From: Elusimicrobiota bacterium
GTDB taxonomy: Bacteria > Elusimicrobiota > Elusimicrobia > UBA1565 > UBA9628
Assembly (NCBI GenBank): GCA_030696455.1
Contig: JAUYSH010000043.1
Location: 1 to 64,000 of the forward strand
Length of the DNA: 64,000 nt
Direction: 5' to 3'
Position numbers and translations under genes: made by a program. Below, piece after piece: positions 6,940 through 17,129 of the stretch. The notes beneath the pieces are model-generated. The model was not told the DNA's origin. It saw nothing but the letters and a program-made list of their open reading frames with translations, and did no database searches. The first letter of the stretch is position 1; each line of letters starts with the position of its first letter.

Positions 6940-8508
6940 ATGACTGACGCCAAAGAGACGGAGCGGGCTGAGCTCCATAAAACCATTTGGCGCATCGCCA
7001 ACGACCTGCGCGGCAGCGTAGACGGCTGGGATTTCAAGACCTATGTGCTCGGCATGCTGTTTTACCGCTTTATCTCGGAGAACCTGTCGGGCTACCTGAA
7101 CGAGCACGAACGCAAGGCTGGCCATAAGAACTTCGACTATACCGCCTTGAGCGACAAAGACGCCAAGCGCGGTCGCGAGACGACTATCGACGATAAGGGG
7201 TTTTACATCTTACCGTCCCAGTTGTTCGCGAACGTACGCAAGCGCGCCCGCACCGACGCCAACCTCAATGAGACTCTCGCCAAAGTCTTCAAGGCCATAG
7301 AAAGCTCGGCCCAGGGTACGGAGAGCGAGGACGACTTAAAAGGGCTATTCGACGACCTGGACGTCAACAGCGCCAAGCTTGGCCCCACTGTGGCTAAGCG
7401 CAATGAAAAGCTGGTCAAGCTACTGGACGCCATCGGCGACCTGCCGCTGGGCTCCGTACCGGGCGCCAGCATCGACCTTTTCGGCGACGCCTACGAATAT
7501 CTCATGCAGATGTACGCCTCCACCGCCGGCAAGTCCGGAGGTGAGTTCTACACCCCGCAGGAGGTCTCGGAGCTTCTCGCCCGCATCACCGTGGCTGGCA
7601 AGACTTCAGTCAACAAGGTCTATGACCCGGCATGCGGCTCGGGCTCTCTTCTACTGAAATTCTCCAAGGTGCTGGGGCCGGGCAAGGTCCGGCAGGGCTT
7701 CTTCGGCCAGGAAGTCAACCTCACCACCTACAACCTTTGCCGCATCAACATGTTCCTGCACGACGTCGGTTACGAGAAGTTCAACATCGCCCACGGCGAC
7801 ACTCTGACCGATCCCGCGCACATGGATGACGAGCCATTCGAGGCCATCGTCTCAAACCCCCCGTATTCCATCAGGTGGGAAGGCGACTCCAACCCGGTCC
7901 TCATCAATGACCCGCGCTTCGCCCCCGCCGGAGTTCTGGCGCCCAAGAGCAAGGCTGACCTGGCCTTCACCATGCACATCTTAAGCTGGCTCGCCACCGA
8001 CGGCACGGCGGCCATCGTAGAGTTCCCGGGCGTACTGTACCGCGGCGGCGCGGAAGCAAAGATCCGCCAATATCTCATCGACAACAACTATATCGACGCC
8101 GTCATCCAGCTTCCGCCAGACCTTTTCTTCGGCACCACCATCGCCACCTGCATCATAATCCTGAAAAAGAGTAAGCGCGACAACAAGACCCTGTTCATCG
8201 ACGCTTCCGCCGAGTTCGTCCGCAGCGGCAACAAAAACAAGTTGACCAAACAGAACCAGGCAAAAATCCTGGCCGCCTTCATTTCGCGCAAGGACACCGC
8301 ACACTTCGCCAAGCTGATAGATAATAAGGCCCTCGAGGAAAACGGCTACAACATCTCGGTCTCTTCATACATCGAGCATAAGGACACGCGCGTGGCCATT
8401 GATATCAAGGCACTGAACGCGGACATCGCGCGCATCGTCAAGCGCCAGACCGAACTTCGCAAGCAGATAGACGCGATCGCAGCTGATTTGGACGGAGATC
8501 GGGCGTGA
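6940..8508 (+). CDS. hsdM: Type I restriction-modification methyltransferase subunit HsdM
   Basis: A 522-residue N6-adenine methyltransferase. An N-terminal helical domain (LHKTIWRIANDLRGSVDGW) is followed by the catalytic domain with SAM-binding DPACGSGSLLL (about 229-239) and catalytic NPPYSIRW (motif IV). GEFYTPQEVSELL just before motif I is typical of the family. It forms a 2:1 complex with HsdS that methylates the target and joins HsdR for cleavage. Length matches EcoR124-type subunits. The stop overlaps the GTG start of hsdS (GTGA at 8505-8508), giving tight coupling. Only about 90 bases separate the gene from the divergent integron cassette. Confidence 0.95.
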   Translation: MTDAKETERAELHKTIWRIANDLRGSVDGWDFKTYVLGMLFYRFISENLSGYLNEHERKAGHKNFDYTALSDKDAKRGRETTIDDKGFYILPSQLFANVRKRARTDANLNETLAKVFKAIESSAQGTESEDDLKGLFDDLDVNSAKLGPTVAKRNEKLVKLLDAIGDLPLGSVPGASIDLFGDAYEYLMQMYASTAGKSGGEFYTPQEVSELLARITVAGKTSVNKVYDPACGSGSLLLKFSKVLGPGKVRQGFFGQEVNLTTYNLCRINMFLHDVGYEKFNIAHGDTLTDPAHMDDEPFEAIVSNPPYSIRWEGDSNPVLINDPRFAPAGVLAPKSKADLAFTMHILSWLATDGTAAIVEFPGVLYRGGAEAKIRQYLIDNNYIDAVIQLPPDLFFGTTIATCIIILKKSKRDNKTLFIDASAEFVRSGNKNKLTKQNQAKILAAFISRKDTAHFAKLIDNKALEENGYNISVSSYIEHKDTRVAIDIKALNADIARIVKRQTELRKQIDAIAADLDGDRA

Positions 8509-9740
8509 GCCGCATAAATAAGCTCATCACCAAGCTCTGCCCGAAAGGCGTGGAGTTTAAGAGTATCGGGGAGATCGCGGATTGCTACGGCGGGGCGACG
8601 CCGGCATCTGGAATGTCGGCCTATTGGGAAAACGGAACCATCCCATGGATGAGCTCGGGCGAAGTTAACAAGGGAACGGTACATGTCACTGACAAACAAA
8701 TAACGCAAGCCGCCTACGACTCTTGCAGCACGAAGATGGTGCCTTCGAATGCGGTGGTCATCGCACTAGCTGGGCAAGGAAAGACTCGAGGAATGGCCGC
8801 CAGGACTCGGCTCGCGCTCTGCACAAATCAATCACTATGCTCAGTAGTCTGCAAAGAATCGATGAGCAGCGATTTTCTCTACCACTACCTCCAAACCCAG
8901 TATCACCAACTGCGCAGCGTGTCGTCCGGTGCTGGCGCGCGAGGCGGCTTGAATCTGCAAATGATTCGAGTCTATCGCATTCCCGTTCCGCCGCTTGAAA
9001 TCCAACGCGAAATCGTAAAAGTCCTTGATACATTTACGGAATTGGAAGCGAAACTCGAGGCCGAACTGGGAGCAAGACAGAAACAGTACAGGCACTACCG
9101 CGATTCGCTGTTGTCTTTTGAAGACTCCACCAAAAGAGAGGGGGTCCGGTGGGTGACTTTGAAAGAGGTTGGCGAGTTCACGCGCGGACGGAGATTCACC
9201 AACGACGATTTCGTGGAGTCAGGGATTCCGTGCATCCACTATGGCGAAGTCTACACCCACTACGGCCTATCCGCTACGGAAACAAAATCGTTCGTGCGAC
9301 CAGAACTGGCTCCGTCCCTTCGCATGGCGAAGACCGGAGATTTGATAATCGCAGGAACAGGCGAGAATGTCGAAGACATCGGCAAGGCTGTCGCGTGGCT
9401 TGGTAAGAGTGAAGTCGCAGTCCACGACGATTGCTACATCTTCAAGCATTCGTTGAATCCAAAGTATGCCGCCCATTTCTTTCAGTCCAGCCGGTTCAAC
9501 GAGCAGAAGGTCAAATATTCCGCAGGCGCCAAAATGATTCGGATTCAGAGCGAAGGCCTGCGAAAGATTCACGTTCCTGTCCCGACTCTTGAAGAGCAAG
9601 CCCGCATCGTTGCGATTCTCGACAAGTTTGATGCACTGACCAACGACCCCTCCACAGGTCTGCCCGCCGAAATAGCCGCGCGGCGCCAGCAATACGAGCA
9701 CTGCCGAGACCGTCTACTTACCTTCAAGGAAGCCGCGTGA
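8505..9740 (+). CDS. hsdS: Type I restriction-modification specificity subunit HsdS
   Basis: A 411-residue protein with two target-recognition domains, each followed by a helical spacer: TRD1 about 15-165, conserved IPVPPLEIQREIVKVLDTFT (about 165-184); TRD2 about 215-365, conserved VPVPTLEEQARIVAILDKFD (about 364-383). The TRDs read the two halves of a split DNA target and the spacers set the gap. GTG start overlaps the hsdM stop. Base composition in the TRDs is lower in GC than in hsdM, as expected for exchangeable specificity modules. Both TRDs appear intact. Confidence 0.92.
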   Translation: MSRINKLITKLCPKGVEFKSIGEIADCYGGATPASGMSAYWENGTIPWMSSGEVNKGTVHVTDKQITQAAYDSCSTKMVPSNAVVIALAGQGKTRGMAARTRLALCTNQSLCSVVCKESMSSDFLYHYLQTQYHQLRSVSSGAGARGGLNLQMIRVYRIPVPPLEIQREIVKVLDTFTELEAKLEAELGARQKQYRHYRDSLLSFEDSTKREGVRWVTLKEVGEFTRGRRFTNDDFVESGIPCIHYGEVYTHYGLSATETKSFVRPELAPSLRMAKTGDLIIAGTGENVEDIGKAVAWLGKSEVAVHDDCYIFKHSLNPKYAAHFFQSSRFNEQKVKYSAGAKMIRIQSEGLRKIHVPVPTLEEQARIVAILDKFDALTNDPSTGLPAEIAARRQQYEHCRDRLLTFKEAA

Positions 9741-12715
9741 GCAAACGCCCGCCCCGCTACGAGCCCATCGCGCTTTCCGACGAGAGCACGGTCGTCGCCG
9801 AGTTCATCCCGGAGAGCCAAGTCCGCGAGAAGGCCTACCAAAGTGAAGCAGACCTCGAACGAGACTTCCTCGAGCGCCTTGAGGCCCAGGGTTACGAGCA
9901 CCTCGCTATCCGCGTAGAAGACGATCTCATCAAGAACCTGCGCCAGCAACTTGAAGCGCTCAACGACATCAAGTTCTCGGACAACGAATGGGAGCGCTTC
10001 TTTAAAGAGAAGATCGCCGGAGCAAACGACGGCATCGTCGAGAAGACCGCGCGCATCCAGGAAGACCACGTCCAAATCCTCAAACGTGACGACGGCAGCG
10101 TCAAAAATATCTACCTGCTCAATAAAGAGCGCATTCACGCCAACCACCTCCAAGTCATCAACCAATACGAGGCGGAAGGGGAGCGCAAGAACCGTTACGA
10201 CGCGACCATCCTGGTCAACGGCCTTCCGTTGGTTCATGTGGAGGTCAAGCGTCGCGGCGTTGACATCCGCGAGGCCTTCAATCAGATAGACCGCTACCAG
10301 CGCGATAGCTTCTGGGCGGGCTCTGGTCTCTTCGAGTATGTCCAGCTCTTCGTCATCAGCAACGGCACCCTCACTAAGTATTACAGCAACACCGTGCGCG
10401 ACGGCCATTTGGCAGAGCTGCGCCGCGCGCGCGCGCGCAAGAAGACCTCGAACAGCTTCGCCTTCACGAGCTGGTGGGCCGATGGACGCAATAAGCCCAT
10501 CACAGAACTAGTCCATTTCACCAAGACCTTCTTCGCCAAACACACGCTCCTGAATGTCCTCACTAGGTTTTGTGTCTTCGACTCGGAACGCAAGCTCCTG
10601 GTCATGCGCCCCTACCAGATTGCCGCCACCGAACGCATCTTACAGCGCATCGCCACCTCCACCAACCATAGGCAGTTGGGCACGACCGCAGCCGGTGGCT
10701 ATATCTGGCATACCACAGGCTCCGGAAAGACACTGACCAGCTTTAAGACGGCGCGGCTCGCCAGCCGCTTGGATGGCCTCGATAAGGTGCTCTTCGTGGT
10801 CGACCGCAAGGACCTGGACTACCAGACCATGAAAGAGTACGACCGCTTCGAGAAGGGCGCGGTCGACGGGACCAACAACACGGCCAAGCTCAAGCAGCAC
10901 CTGGAAGATACGAGCTCCCGCATCATCGTTACGACCATCCAGAAGCTCAGCAAATTCGTCTCCAGCAACAAGAAGCATCCGGTTTATGACCAGCACTGCG
11001 TGGTCATTTTCGACGAATGCCACAGAAGCCAATTCGGCGACATGCACCTGGAGATCACCAAGGTCTTCAAGCGCTACCACCTCTTTGGATTCACCGGTAC
11101 TCCCATCTTCGCGGAGAACGCCCGCTCGGGCGGGCAGCAACGATTGCGCACCACCCAACAGGTCTTCGGCGACGGTCTGCACAAGTACACTATCGTAAAT
11201 GCAATCGACGACAAAAACGTCCTGCCATTCCGTATAGACTTCATCAACACCATCAAGGCCGCCCCGGGGATCAAAGACAAGAAGGTGCCCGCGATCGACA
11301 CAGAGAAAGCTCTGCTCTCTCCCAAGCGCGTGGAGCAGGTCGCTGCATACATTCGTGAACACTACGAACAGAAGACCAAGCGCGGGTTTAATTCGCTTTT
11401 CGCCACCGCCTCCATCGAGGCCGCCAGACGCTACTACGCCGAATTCAAACAACAGCAGGCGCAATTACCCAAAGGTCGTCGCCTCAAGATCGGCCTCATC
11501 TACAGTTTCGCCGCGAACGAGGAGAACCCCGACGGACTGCTTGGCGAAGAGGAGTTCGAGACGGCCGAGCTCGATAAGAGCTCCCGGGATTTCCTGGAAG
11601 GTGCCATCAAAGACTACAACACCCTGTTTAGCACGAACTTCGATACCGGCGAGAGATTCCAGAACTACTACAAGGACCTGTCCCAGCGCCTAAAGAATCG
11701 GGAGCTCGACATCGTGATCGTGGTCAACATGTTCCTGACAGGCTTCGACGCCGCCACGCTCAACACACTCTGGGCGGACAAGAATCTGCGCGCGCACGGG
11801 CTGATCCAAGCCTACTCACGCACCAACCGGATTTTGAACTCGGTCAAAACCTACGGCAACATCGTCACCTTCCGCGACCTGGAGCAAGAAACCAACGACG
11901 CCTTGGCCTTATTCGGCAACGAAGACGCCAAAGGCGTGGTCCTACTAAAGCCCTACGCCGACTATCACGCAGAGTACACGAAGCTCGTCGCCAAGCTCGC
12001 TAATGGCTTCCCTGCCGGCCAAGCGATAGTCGGCGAAGCGGCGAAAAAGGAATTCGCCAAACTCTTCGGTCAGATTCTACGCGTGCGCAATATTCTCACT
12101 GCGTTCGACGACTTCACAGGCGACGCGACTATCACAGAACGCGACTTACAGGACTACCAAAGTCTCTACCTGGACATTCACGCAGACCTACGCAGTGCTG
12201 CCAAAGCCGACAAGGAGTCCATCAACGATGACTTGGTATTCGAACTGGAGTTGGTCAAGCAGGTAGAAGTCAACGTTGACTACATCCTGCTGCTCGTTGA
12301 GAAGTACTTGAAGGCAAAGGACGCGAACGCGAAGGCGGAAATCCGCGCCGGCATCAACCGCTCCGTGGACTCAAGCCCCTCTCTGCGTGACAAGAAGGAC
12401 CTCATCGAGCAATTCGTGGACTCCGTATCCACGTCAAAGTCCCTGGACAATGCTTGGACCACCTTCATCGCCACCAAAAAGCGCGAGGAGCTTTCGCGCA
12501 TCATCGCCGAGGAAGGCCTCGACCCGGAGAAAACAAAGGCGTTCATTGCGGATGCCTTCCGCGACGGAGCTGTTCCAGTTACGGGCGTAGCCATAACGAA
12601 AATCCTGCCGCCCGCCTCCCGTTTCTCCGTGGACGGCGCCCACGCGATCAAGAAGCGGACGGTCTTAAATCGCCTGCTCGCCTTCTTCAGCCGATACTTT
12701 GGCCTCGGCGCATAA
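9737..12715 (+). CDS. hsdR: Type I restriction endonuclease subunit HsdR
   Basis: A 992-residue motor/nuclease. The N-terminal nuclease has Asp155, Glu169 and Lys171 (RYDATILVNGLPLVHVEVKR), the PD-ExK site. The SF2 translocase follows, with Walker A IWHTTGSGKTLTSF, DECH box VIFDECHRSQFGD, FGFTGTPIF, and later motif VI QAYSRTNRIL. The C-terminal helical region binds HsdM. It translocates DNA and cleaves far from the unmethylated site. The GTG start overlaps the hsdS stop (GTGA). All motifs are intact, so the system is probably functional. After it, 12716-12905 holds no gene. Confidence 0.95.
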   Translation: MSKRPPRYEPIALSDESTVVAEFIPESQVREKAYQSEADLERDFLERLEAQGYEHLAIRVEDDLIKNLRQQLEALNDIKFSDNEWERFFKEKIAGANDGIVEKTARIQEDHVQILKRDDGSVKNIYLLNKERIHANHLQVINQYEAEGERKNRYDATILVNGLPLVHVEVKRRGVDIREAFNQIDRYQRDSFWAGSGLFEYVQLFVISNGTLTKYYSNTVRDGHLAELRRARARKKTSNSFAFTSWWADGRNKPITELVHFTKTFFAKHTLLNVLTRFCVFDSERKLLVMRPYQIAATERILQRIATSTNHRQLGTTAAGGYIWHTTGSGKTLTSFKTARLASRLDGLDKVLFVVDRKDLDYQTMKEYDRFEKGAVDGTNNTAKLKQHLEDTSSRIIVTTIQKLSKFVSSNKKHPVYDQHCVVIFDECHRSQFGDMHLEITKVFKRYHLFGFTGTPIFAENARSGGQQRLRTTQQVFGDGLHKYTIVNAIDDKNVLPFRIDFINTIKAAPGIKDKKVPAIDTEKALLSPKRVEQVAAYIREHYEQKTKRGFNSLFATASIEAARRYYAEFKQQQAQLPKGRRLKIGLIYSFAANEENPDGLLGEEEFETAELDKSSRDFLEGAIKDYNTLFSTNFDTGERFQNYYKDLSQRLKNRELDIVIVVNMFLTGFDAATLNTLWADKNLRAHGLIQAYSRTNRILNSVKTYGNIVTFRDLEQETNDALALFGNEDAKGVVLLKPYADYHAEYTKLVAKLANGFPAGQAIVGEAAKKEFAKLFGQILRVRNILTAFDDFTGDATITERDLQDYQSLYLDIHADLRSAAKADKESINDDLVFELELVKQVEVNVDYILLLVEKYLKAKDANAKAEIRAGINRSVDSSPSLRDKKDLIEQFVDSVSTSKSLDNAWTTFIATKKREELSRIIAEEGLDPEKTKAFIADAFRDGAVPVTGVAITKILPPASRFSVDGAHAIKKRTVLNRLLAFFSRYFGLGA

Positions 12716-12905
12716 ACTACCTACTGGCTCCCGGATGCCATAGGGCCCGTTTCTGACGCAGTCGTCTGATTCGAGCGCCGGCAGGAATCAATCTCGCGCT
12801 CGGAGGCCGGCGACGCGAGCTGCGCGCGATTCGCCAGCTTTTTCTTCTAGAGGGGCCACTGACGCTAGTGCAGCCTTTTGGACTACAATTCATCGACGAG
12901 CTCAG

Positions 12906-14132
12906 CTATGCTGCTGCGGGGGTTTCTGGGCGGGCTACCCACGCTCGATAACCGGTGCAATCATACCGCGCGGCCTTGAGCAGATCGATTGATTGGGAAA
13001 TCATCTTTTCAAGAACTGCAGGATCATCGGCCATCACTTGGTCGACATCGCGGGCTGTTAGCTGTTTCGCAATGATCTGCAACGCAAGAATCGCTTCTTT
13101 GGGCGGTTCGACGGGCGCAGCGATTGCATGTGGGCGGACTAGATGGGCCTTATCGGCCAGAGACGCTTGTATCGGGCTGAAGTGGAGACAAATCGAGAGC
13201 ATCTCCGGCTCAGCGTCGCCGCCGATACGATAATAGGCAATATCCCCAGCGGCAACTGCCCAGGCAGGTGTTGCTGAAATGAGTTTCCCGAGAATCCATT
13301 TACAGACCCCGACGCCAAAAAACTTCAGAAATTTAGATTTTGAGAGTAGCATCACCTGTGCTGGAGCTCGAGTTAACGCTTCCAGTTTGTGATCGAGTAA
13401 AGCCTCAAGCTGCTTTGTGAACTCGGGATTTGCGGTCATATTATCTTGGATAACGCCCCAAAGTTTTCGCGCATCCTCGTCATAGACGTCGTCGGGAGCT
13501 GTCCGTGTTGTGAGAAAAAGAACCCAAGGCTCAGTGCGGTTCTTAGTTTGAAGTTCCAGCAGCGCGTGAATGCCATCGTAGTAGGTCGGTACTTTTCGTT
13601 CTGGGCTCTGCTTCTTAGACGCAATTGAGTCGCACAGATCGATGTTTATCACGTCAAAAGTGCCAGCCTCAATTATCGCGGCGCGTGCAATTGTGTCCTC
13701 TTGCGCAACTAATTCGAGACGGGCGCTAACAACTCGCGATTTCGTTGAAATATTTGCGAGCCGGCTTACCTCATCTATCGAGATATTAAGTTGCGTGCCT
13801 TCTTTCTTTGGATCTTTGGTTGAAAAGCCGAGATATCGCAGGCTGAGTTTTTGGCGAACACACAACTCGTGAAGGACCCGAACGTCCAACAGGTCGTCGC
13901 CTGGCAAACTTAAATATTTGAGGGGGCGATCATCGCGGAACTTGATTCCCTTAAGAAGAATGCCAATTTCATGCAACCACTGGTACTTTCGAATCCATTG
14001 CTTCCTGGGTTTGTGCCAGGAAGAGAATTCGCGCTTTTCCTCCTCGTGACGCGGAACTTCGGGATAAATCCCATCGACAAGTGATTCCGAAGAAGCTTGA
14101 ACGGGTTTAGGAGACTGATCGGATTCAGTCAT
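12906..14132 (-). CDS. Unrecognised Rossmann-like protein in Dcm/GHKL/Vsr cluster
   Basis: A 408-residue protein that I cannot assign to a named family. Near residue 72 is YLSLPGDDLLDVRVLHELC followed by LRYLGF, and near 160 is FDVINIDLCDSIA. The spacing and hydrophobic-acidic pattern resemble motif I and motif IV regions of Rossmann-fold methyltransferases such as TcmP-type partners, but no catalytic motif is certain. SSWHKPRKQWIRKYQWL near the N-terminus is basic and aromatic and could bind nucleic acid. It overlaps the GHKL ATPase gene as ATGA (14129-14132) and is the last gene of a three-gene operon, so it likely acts with the ATPase and methyltransferase. Visibly AT-richer than the chromosome on either side. 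Confidence 0.6.
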   Translation of the reverse strand: MTESDQSPKPVQASSESLVDGIYPEVPRHEEEKREFSSWHKPRKQWIRKYQWLHEIGILLKGIKFRDDRPLKYLSLPGDDLLDVRVLHELCVRQKLSLRYLGFSTKDPKKEGTQLNISIDEVSRLANISTKSRVVSARLELVAQEDTIARAAIIEAGTFDVINIDLCDSIASKKQSPERKVPTYYDGIHALLELQTKNRTEPWVLFLTTRTAPDDVYDEDARKLWGVIQDNMTANPEFTKQLEALLDHKLEALTRAPAQVMLLSKSKFLKFFGVGVCKWILGKLISATPAWAVAAGDIAYYRIGGDAEPEMLSICLHFSPIQASLADKAHLVRPHAIAAPVEPPKEAILALQIIAKQLTARDVDQVMADDPAVLEKMISQSIDLLKAARYDCTGYRAWVARPETPAAA

Positions 14133-16045
14133 TCGCTTTTCATGTAGAGCAACACATCAGCAACGGAGCCAAGCAAGTGCTGTTGCTGTTTATAGCTCAG
14201 ACCTTCGAGAAGGCCGAATGCATCCAGAATCTTAATCATCGCTTCCAGCTGAGGTAAGATTCGATCGAATTGTTTCTCGGAGCCAATGTTAAAAACCACG
14301 GCGCCAGCTTTTTGTTCTTTTACGGCGGCCCCATTGAATTCTTTGACGAATTTAACTGGAGAATATTCACCGTCACTAACATTGAGATTCTTCGCCGAAA
14401 AAGCAGCCTTGGCAATAATGTTATTGAGTGATGCCGCACCGGCAAGGACAGCGGCAGTCTTTTGCTCCTTTCGAACCTCCTTAAGGAGCGCCTTGTGCCT
14501 ATTCGTGAATTGCCGAATGGCCTGATGGAGCCACTCTGCGACAATCTGATAGTGCGGATGGGCAAAGTTGAATGATTCACGGTCAATATTTAGCGCGGCG
14601 TCCATGCCTTCGTGTACGAATATTTCTACCGAAATCTGTTTAAGACGTGTCAGTTCCGCTACCTGATACTTCATAAAGGTCTCATCGAATAGCGCACCAC
14701 TTGCTTCGTGAATGCGGATCAGAGAGCCAATGTGGTCCTTAGGAACTATTTTGGGAGTCCAGAGAATGTAGGCTTCGAAGGAAAGAGATCCTCCGCGTAG
14801 CTCTTTCGCAAATTTTGAAAGGTCGGGGGTGTAACTTCCGACGAAGATTAGAGGACCTCCCAGAGGGTTCTCAACCTCAGTTACAGGACGAATGCGCAAT
14901 GGGCGAGATAGCTGGACGTCATCGATAAAGACCGTGAATTTCGATCTACCAGTATCGGAAGGGGATGTGAGACTGATCTTGTCTCTTATCTTCTCACCAG
15001 TCTTCAGCACCACTTCTTCAGCTTGTCCGCCCCGCTCATTGCTCAGACGATATACCCGGGCAGTTCCATCTTGGGCGGTGTCAAAAGGATGTCCATCAAT
15101 ATACTCTAGGGGCGCAGAGAGACTCAGAGTCCAAATCATGCGGAGGTAGTTATCGAGTGACTTTTCGAGGGTTGGATTTCGCTCAGTCGACTCTGCTTCG
15201 CTAACGACCGCGTCGACCAATTTGCGAAATCGGACAGGGGATGAGTCCTGCTGGGCCCACGGCACTCGGGGGGCAATAAGAATCGTCTCGGGATTTTTTA
15301 CATCAATACGCCCAATGTGAAAATTGGGTAGCGTCACAGCTCGTTCAGGATCTTCACGCCGAATGAATTCGGCGCGCGCCCACTCTTCTTCCGACCTCAA
15401 ATTCTCTTTTATTTTTGGGAGAAGGTCTAAGAGGACAATGTCCGTGCCGTGGGATTCAATGTCAATCGCCGGCACTCGCCATATTTCAACATCGCCAGTT
15501 TCGTATTCTGCTCGAGGGCGTTCCTTGCGCACTTCATCTTCAGAGTGGGTGTGCAGAATTACGTCGGCAACCATGCGAAAATCTTGCCCTTTCGTTTTTG
15601 TGATGATCTGAAAGTGGCGCGTAAGTTGGGATACGGCGAACAAGCCGATTCCGGATTTCCCGATGAGCTTGCGCCCCCCCGGGCTGCGACTGGGGTCCTC
15701 TTTTTGAGTCACGCCAAGCGCGACGCCATCTATCGAGCGCTTTGGGCTACCGCCGATGTGGTGGACTAATGAAGCCAGTGATTCTGTCGTGAATCCGTTT
15801 CCGTCGTCTCGAATCCGGATCTGATTGAAACGAGGAGAATCGGTTTGAATTACTACAGAAGTGGCATCTGCGTCATAGGCGTTAGTGATTAGCTCACGAA
15901 TTGCTGACGCAGGTTGACGATAGATTCCGTCCGTAACTCGAGCCAAGACTTGCTGATCAGTCGTTAGTTTCGTCTCGATTCGCGCCCCGCCTATTGGTGC
16001 AGCAAGAATTTCTCTTGCTAAGACGAGCGCCGAATCTTCGATCAT
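14129..16045 (-). CDS. GHKL (Hsp90/MutL/MORC-like) ATPase
   Basis: A 638-residue protein with an N-terminal Bergerat-fold ATPase: N-box ELITNAYDADAT (51-62, Asn55), G1 DDGNGF (80-85), G2 GKSGIGLF (129-136). The remaining two thirds would hold the transducer domain and a helical dimerisation region (EVRKEQKTAAVLAGAASL). It is closer in style to the MORC/MutL-like ATPases described next to restriction-modification genes than to true Hsp90, because it begins directly with the ATPase and lacks Hsp90 signature blocks. ATP-driven dimer clamping on DNA is the expected role. It overlaps the dcm gene at 16042-16045 and the 408-residue gene at 14129. Confidence 0.8.
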   Translation of the reverse strand: MIEDSALVLAREILAAPIGGARIETKLTTDQQVLARVTDGIYRQPASAIRELITNAYDADATSVVIQTDSPRFNQIRIRDDGNGFTTESLASLVHHIGGSPKRSIDGVALGVTQKEDPSRSPGGRKLIGKSGIGLFAVSQLTRHFQIITKTKGQDFRMVADVILHTHSEDEVRKERPRAEYETGDVEIWRVPAIDIESHGTDIVLLDLLPKIKENLRSEEEWARAEFIRREDPERAVTLPNFHIGRIDVKNPETILIAPRVPWAQQDSSPVRFRKLVDAVVSEAESTERNPTLEKSLDNYLRMIWTLSLSAPLEYIDGHPFDTAQDGTARVYRLSNERGGQAEEVVLKTGEKIRDKISLTSPSDTGRSKFTVFIDDVQLSRPLRIRPVTEVENPLGGPLIFVGSYTPDLSKFAKELRGGSLSFEAYILWTPKIVPKDHIGSLIRIHEASGALFDETFMKYQVAELTRLKQISVEIFVHEGMDAALNIDRESFNFAHPHYQIVAEWLHQAIRQFTNRHKALLKEVRKEQKTAAVLAGAASLNNIIAKAAFSAKNLNVSDGEYSPVKFVKEFNGAAVKEQKAGAVVFNIGSEKQFDRILPQLEAMIKILDAFGLLEGLSYKQQQHLLGSVADVLLYMKSE

Positions 16046-17073
16046 TGCTTTACCGTGTCGAGGAGGGCGCGAATTACGCTTTCGGCAAGAGGCGGCGGGA
16101 CCGCGTTGGTTACTTGTTGTAGCTGTACGCCGAAATTTCCATAAATCTGAAATTCATCGGGGAATCCTTGAAGACGCGCAGCCTCTCGAACGGTTATGCT
16201 TCTAGCCTGCGTGGGATGCGCGGGGGGCGCTCGATGGCCGGAAATGAGCGTCTGCGCCGGCTTGTCCAAACGAAGACGTCGATATGAGAGTGGACCTTCT
16301 CCGGGTCCCAGTGCCGCAATCTTCGCGCGGACTTCCTTCGAATGGCGCATCGCAATATGATTGCTTGGCGTTCCCACCACGAGGCGTGCTTTTTGCCGAT
16401 TTTTCAGTCTCACGGGAGGGCGCCCTAATCCCTTAAATGCTTCTTCGACAGTAATTTCCGGCTTCTGGTATTTGGTCAAATTCTTGCGAAATTCTACTTC
16501 AGATATCTTTTTTCGAGTGATAATTAGAAACGCGCGACGTCTGCGCTGGGGCACTCCGTATGTCTGGGCGTTGAGTATAATTCTCAAAACACTATACCCC
16601 CCCTTGAATAGTGGATTGAGAACACTCGCGAGCCTTTTAGAATTTCTGGGGCTAAGTATGGAGGGTACATTCTCAATAATGGCTGCTTCTGGCTGCAAAT
16701 TAACAATCGCCTTACTGACAGCGGTAATTACACGATTGCGCGGATCGAGCGGGTCCCGGGGGCCGGCCACTGAGAACCCCTGGCAGGGGGGACCTGAGAA
16801 TATATACAACGGGACCTTGTCCGAATTGTTTTTAGTCGCTACCGCTCTGCTCTGATCAAGAATTGATTGTTCGCTGATGTCACCTTCGATAATTGACGCA
16901 CCAGGAAAGGCGCTTAAGTACGTTTTGAGTGCAGCGTTATTAATGTCAAGCCCCAGTATGGGCTCTATTCCGCATCGTTGCGCTGCGATTGAGAGTCCGC
17001 CAAGTCCGCAGCAAAGGTCAATTGCGGCGCCAATAGCAGTTTTTTTTGTCGAATTCGAGGCAGAGGGGGGCAT
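16042..17073 (-). CDS. dcm: C5-cytosine DNA methyltransferase (Dcm-type)
   Basis: A 343-residue enzyme with all key motifs: I DLCCGLGGLS (19-28; Leu replaces the usual Phe), IV GPPCQGFS with catalytic Cys97, VI ENVP (134-137), VIII QRRRRAFLI, IX RSITVREAARLQGFPDEF and X QVTNAVPPPLA. The target-recognition region between VIII and IX is short. It transfers methyl groups from SAM to cytosine in a specific site. First gene of a minus-strand operon with the GHKL ATPase and the 408-residue protein, and divergent from vsr across 56 bases, the usual pairing because Vsr repairs T:G mismatches arising from deaminated methylcytosine. Confidence 0.93.
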   Translation of the reverse strand: MPPSASNSTKKTAIGAAIDLCCGLGGLSIAAQRCGIEPILGLDINNAALKTYLSAFPGASIIEGDISEQSILDQSRAVATKNNSDKVPLYIFSGPPCQGFSVAGPRDPLDPRNRVITAVSKAIVNLQPEAAIIENVPSILSPRNSKRLASVLNPLFKGGYSVLRIILNAQTYGVPQRRRRAFLIITRKKISEVEFRKNLTKYQKPEITVEEAFKGLGRPPVRLKNRQKARLVVGTPSNHIAMRHSKEVRAKIAALGPGEGPLSYRRLRLDKPAQTLISGHRAPPAHPTQARSITVREAARLQGFPDEFQIYGNFGVQLQQVTNAVPPPLAESVIRALLDTVKQ

Positions 17074-17129
17074 GGATGTACAATGATTCTAGACGTAGTT
17101 GGGCCCCATTGCAATGATTTATATTAAGT

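Noticed and set aside
14129-16045. Calling the GHKL protein HtpG/Hsp90
   Set aside because: It lacks the Hsp90 signature blocks beyond the ATP-binding motifs and lies in a Dcm/Vsr operon, so a MORC/MutL-like label fits better.
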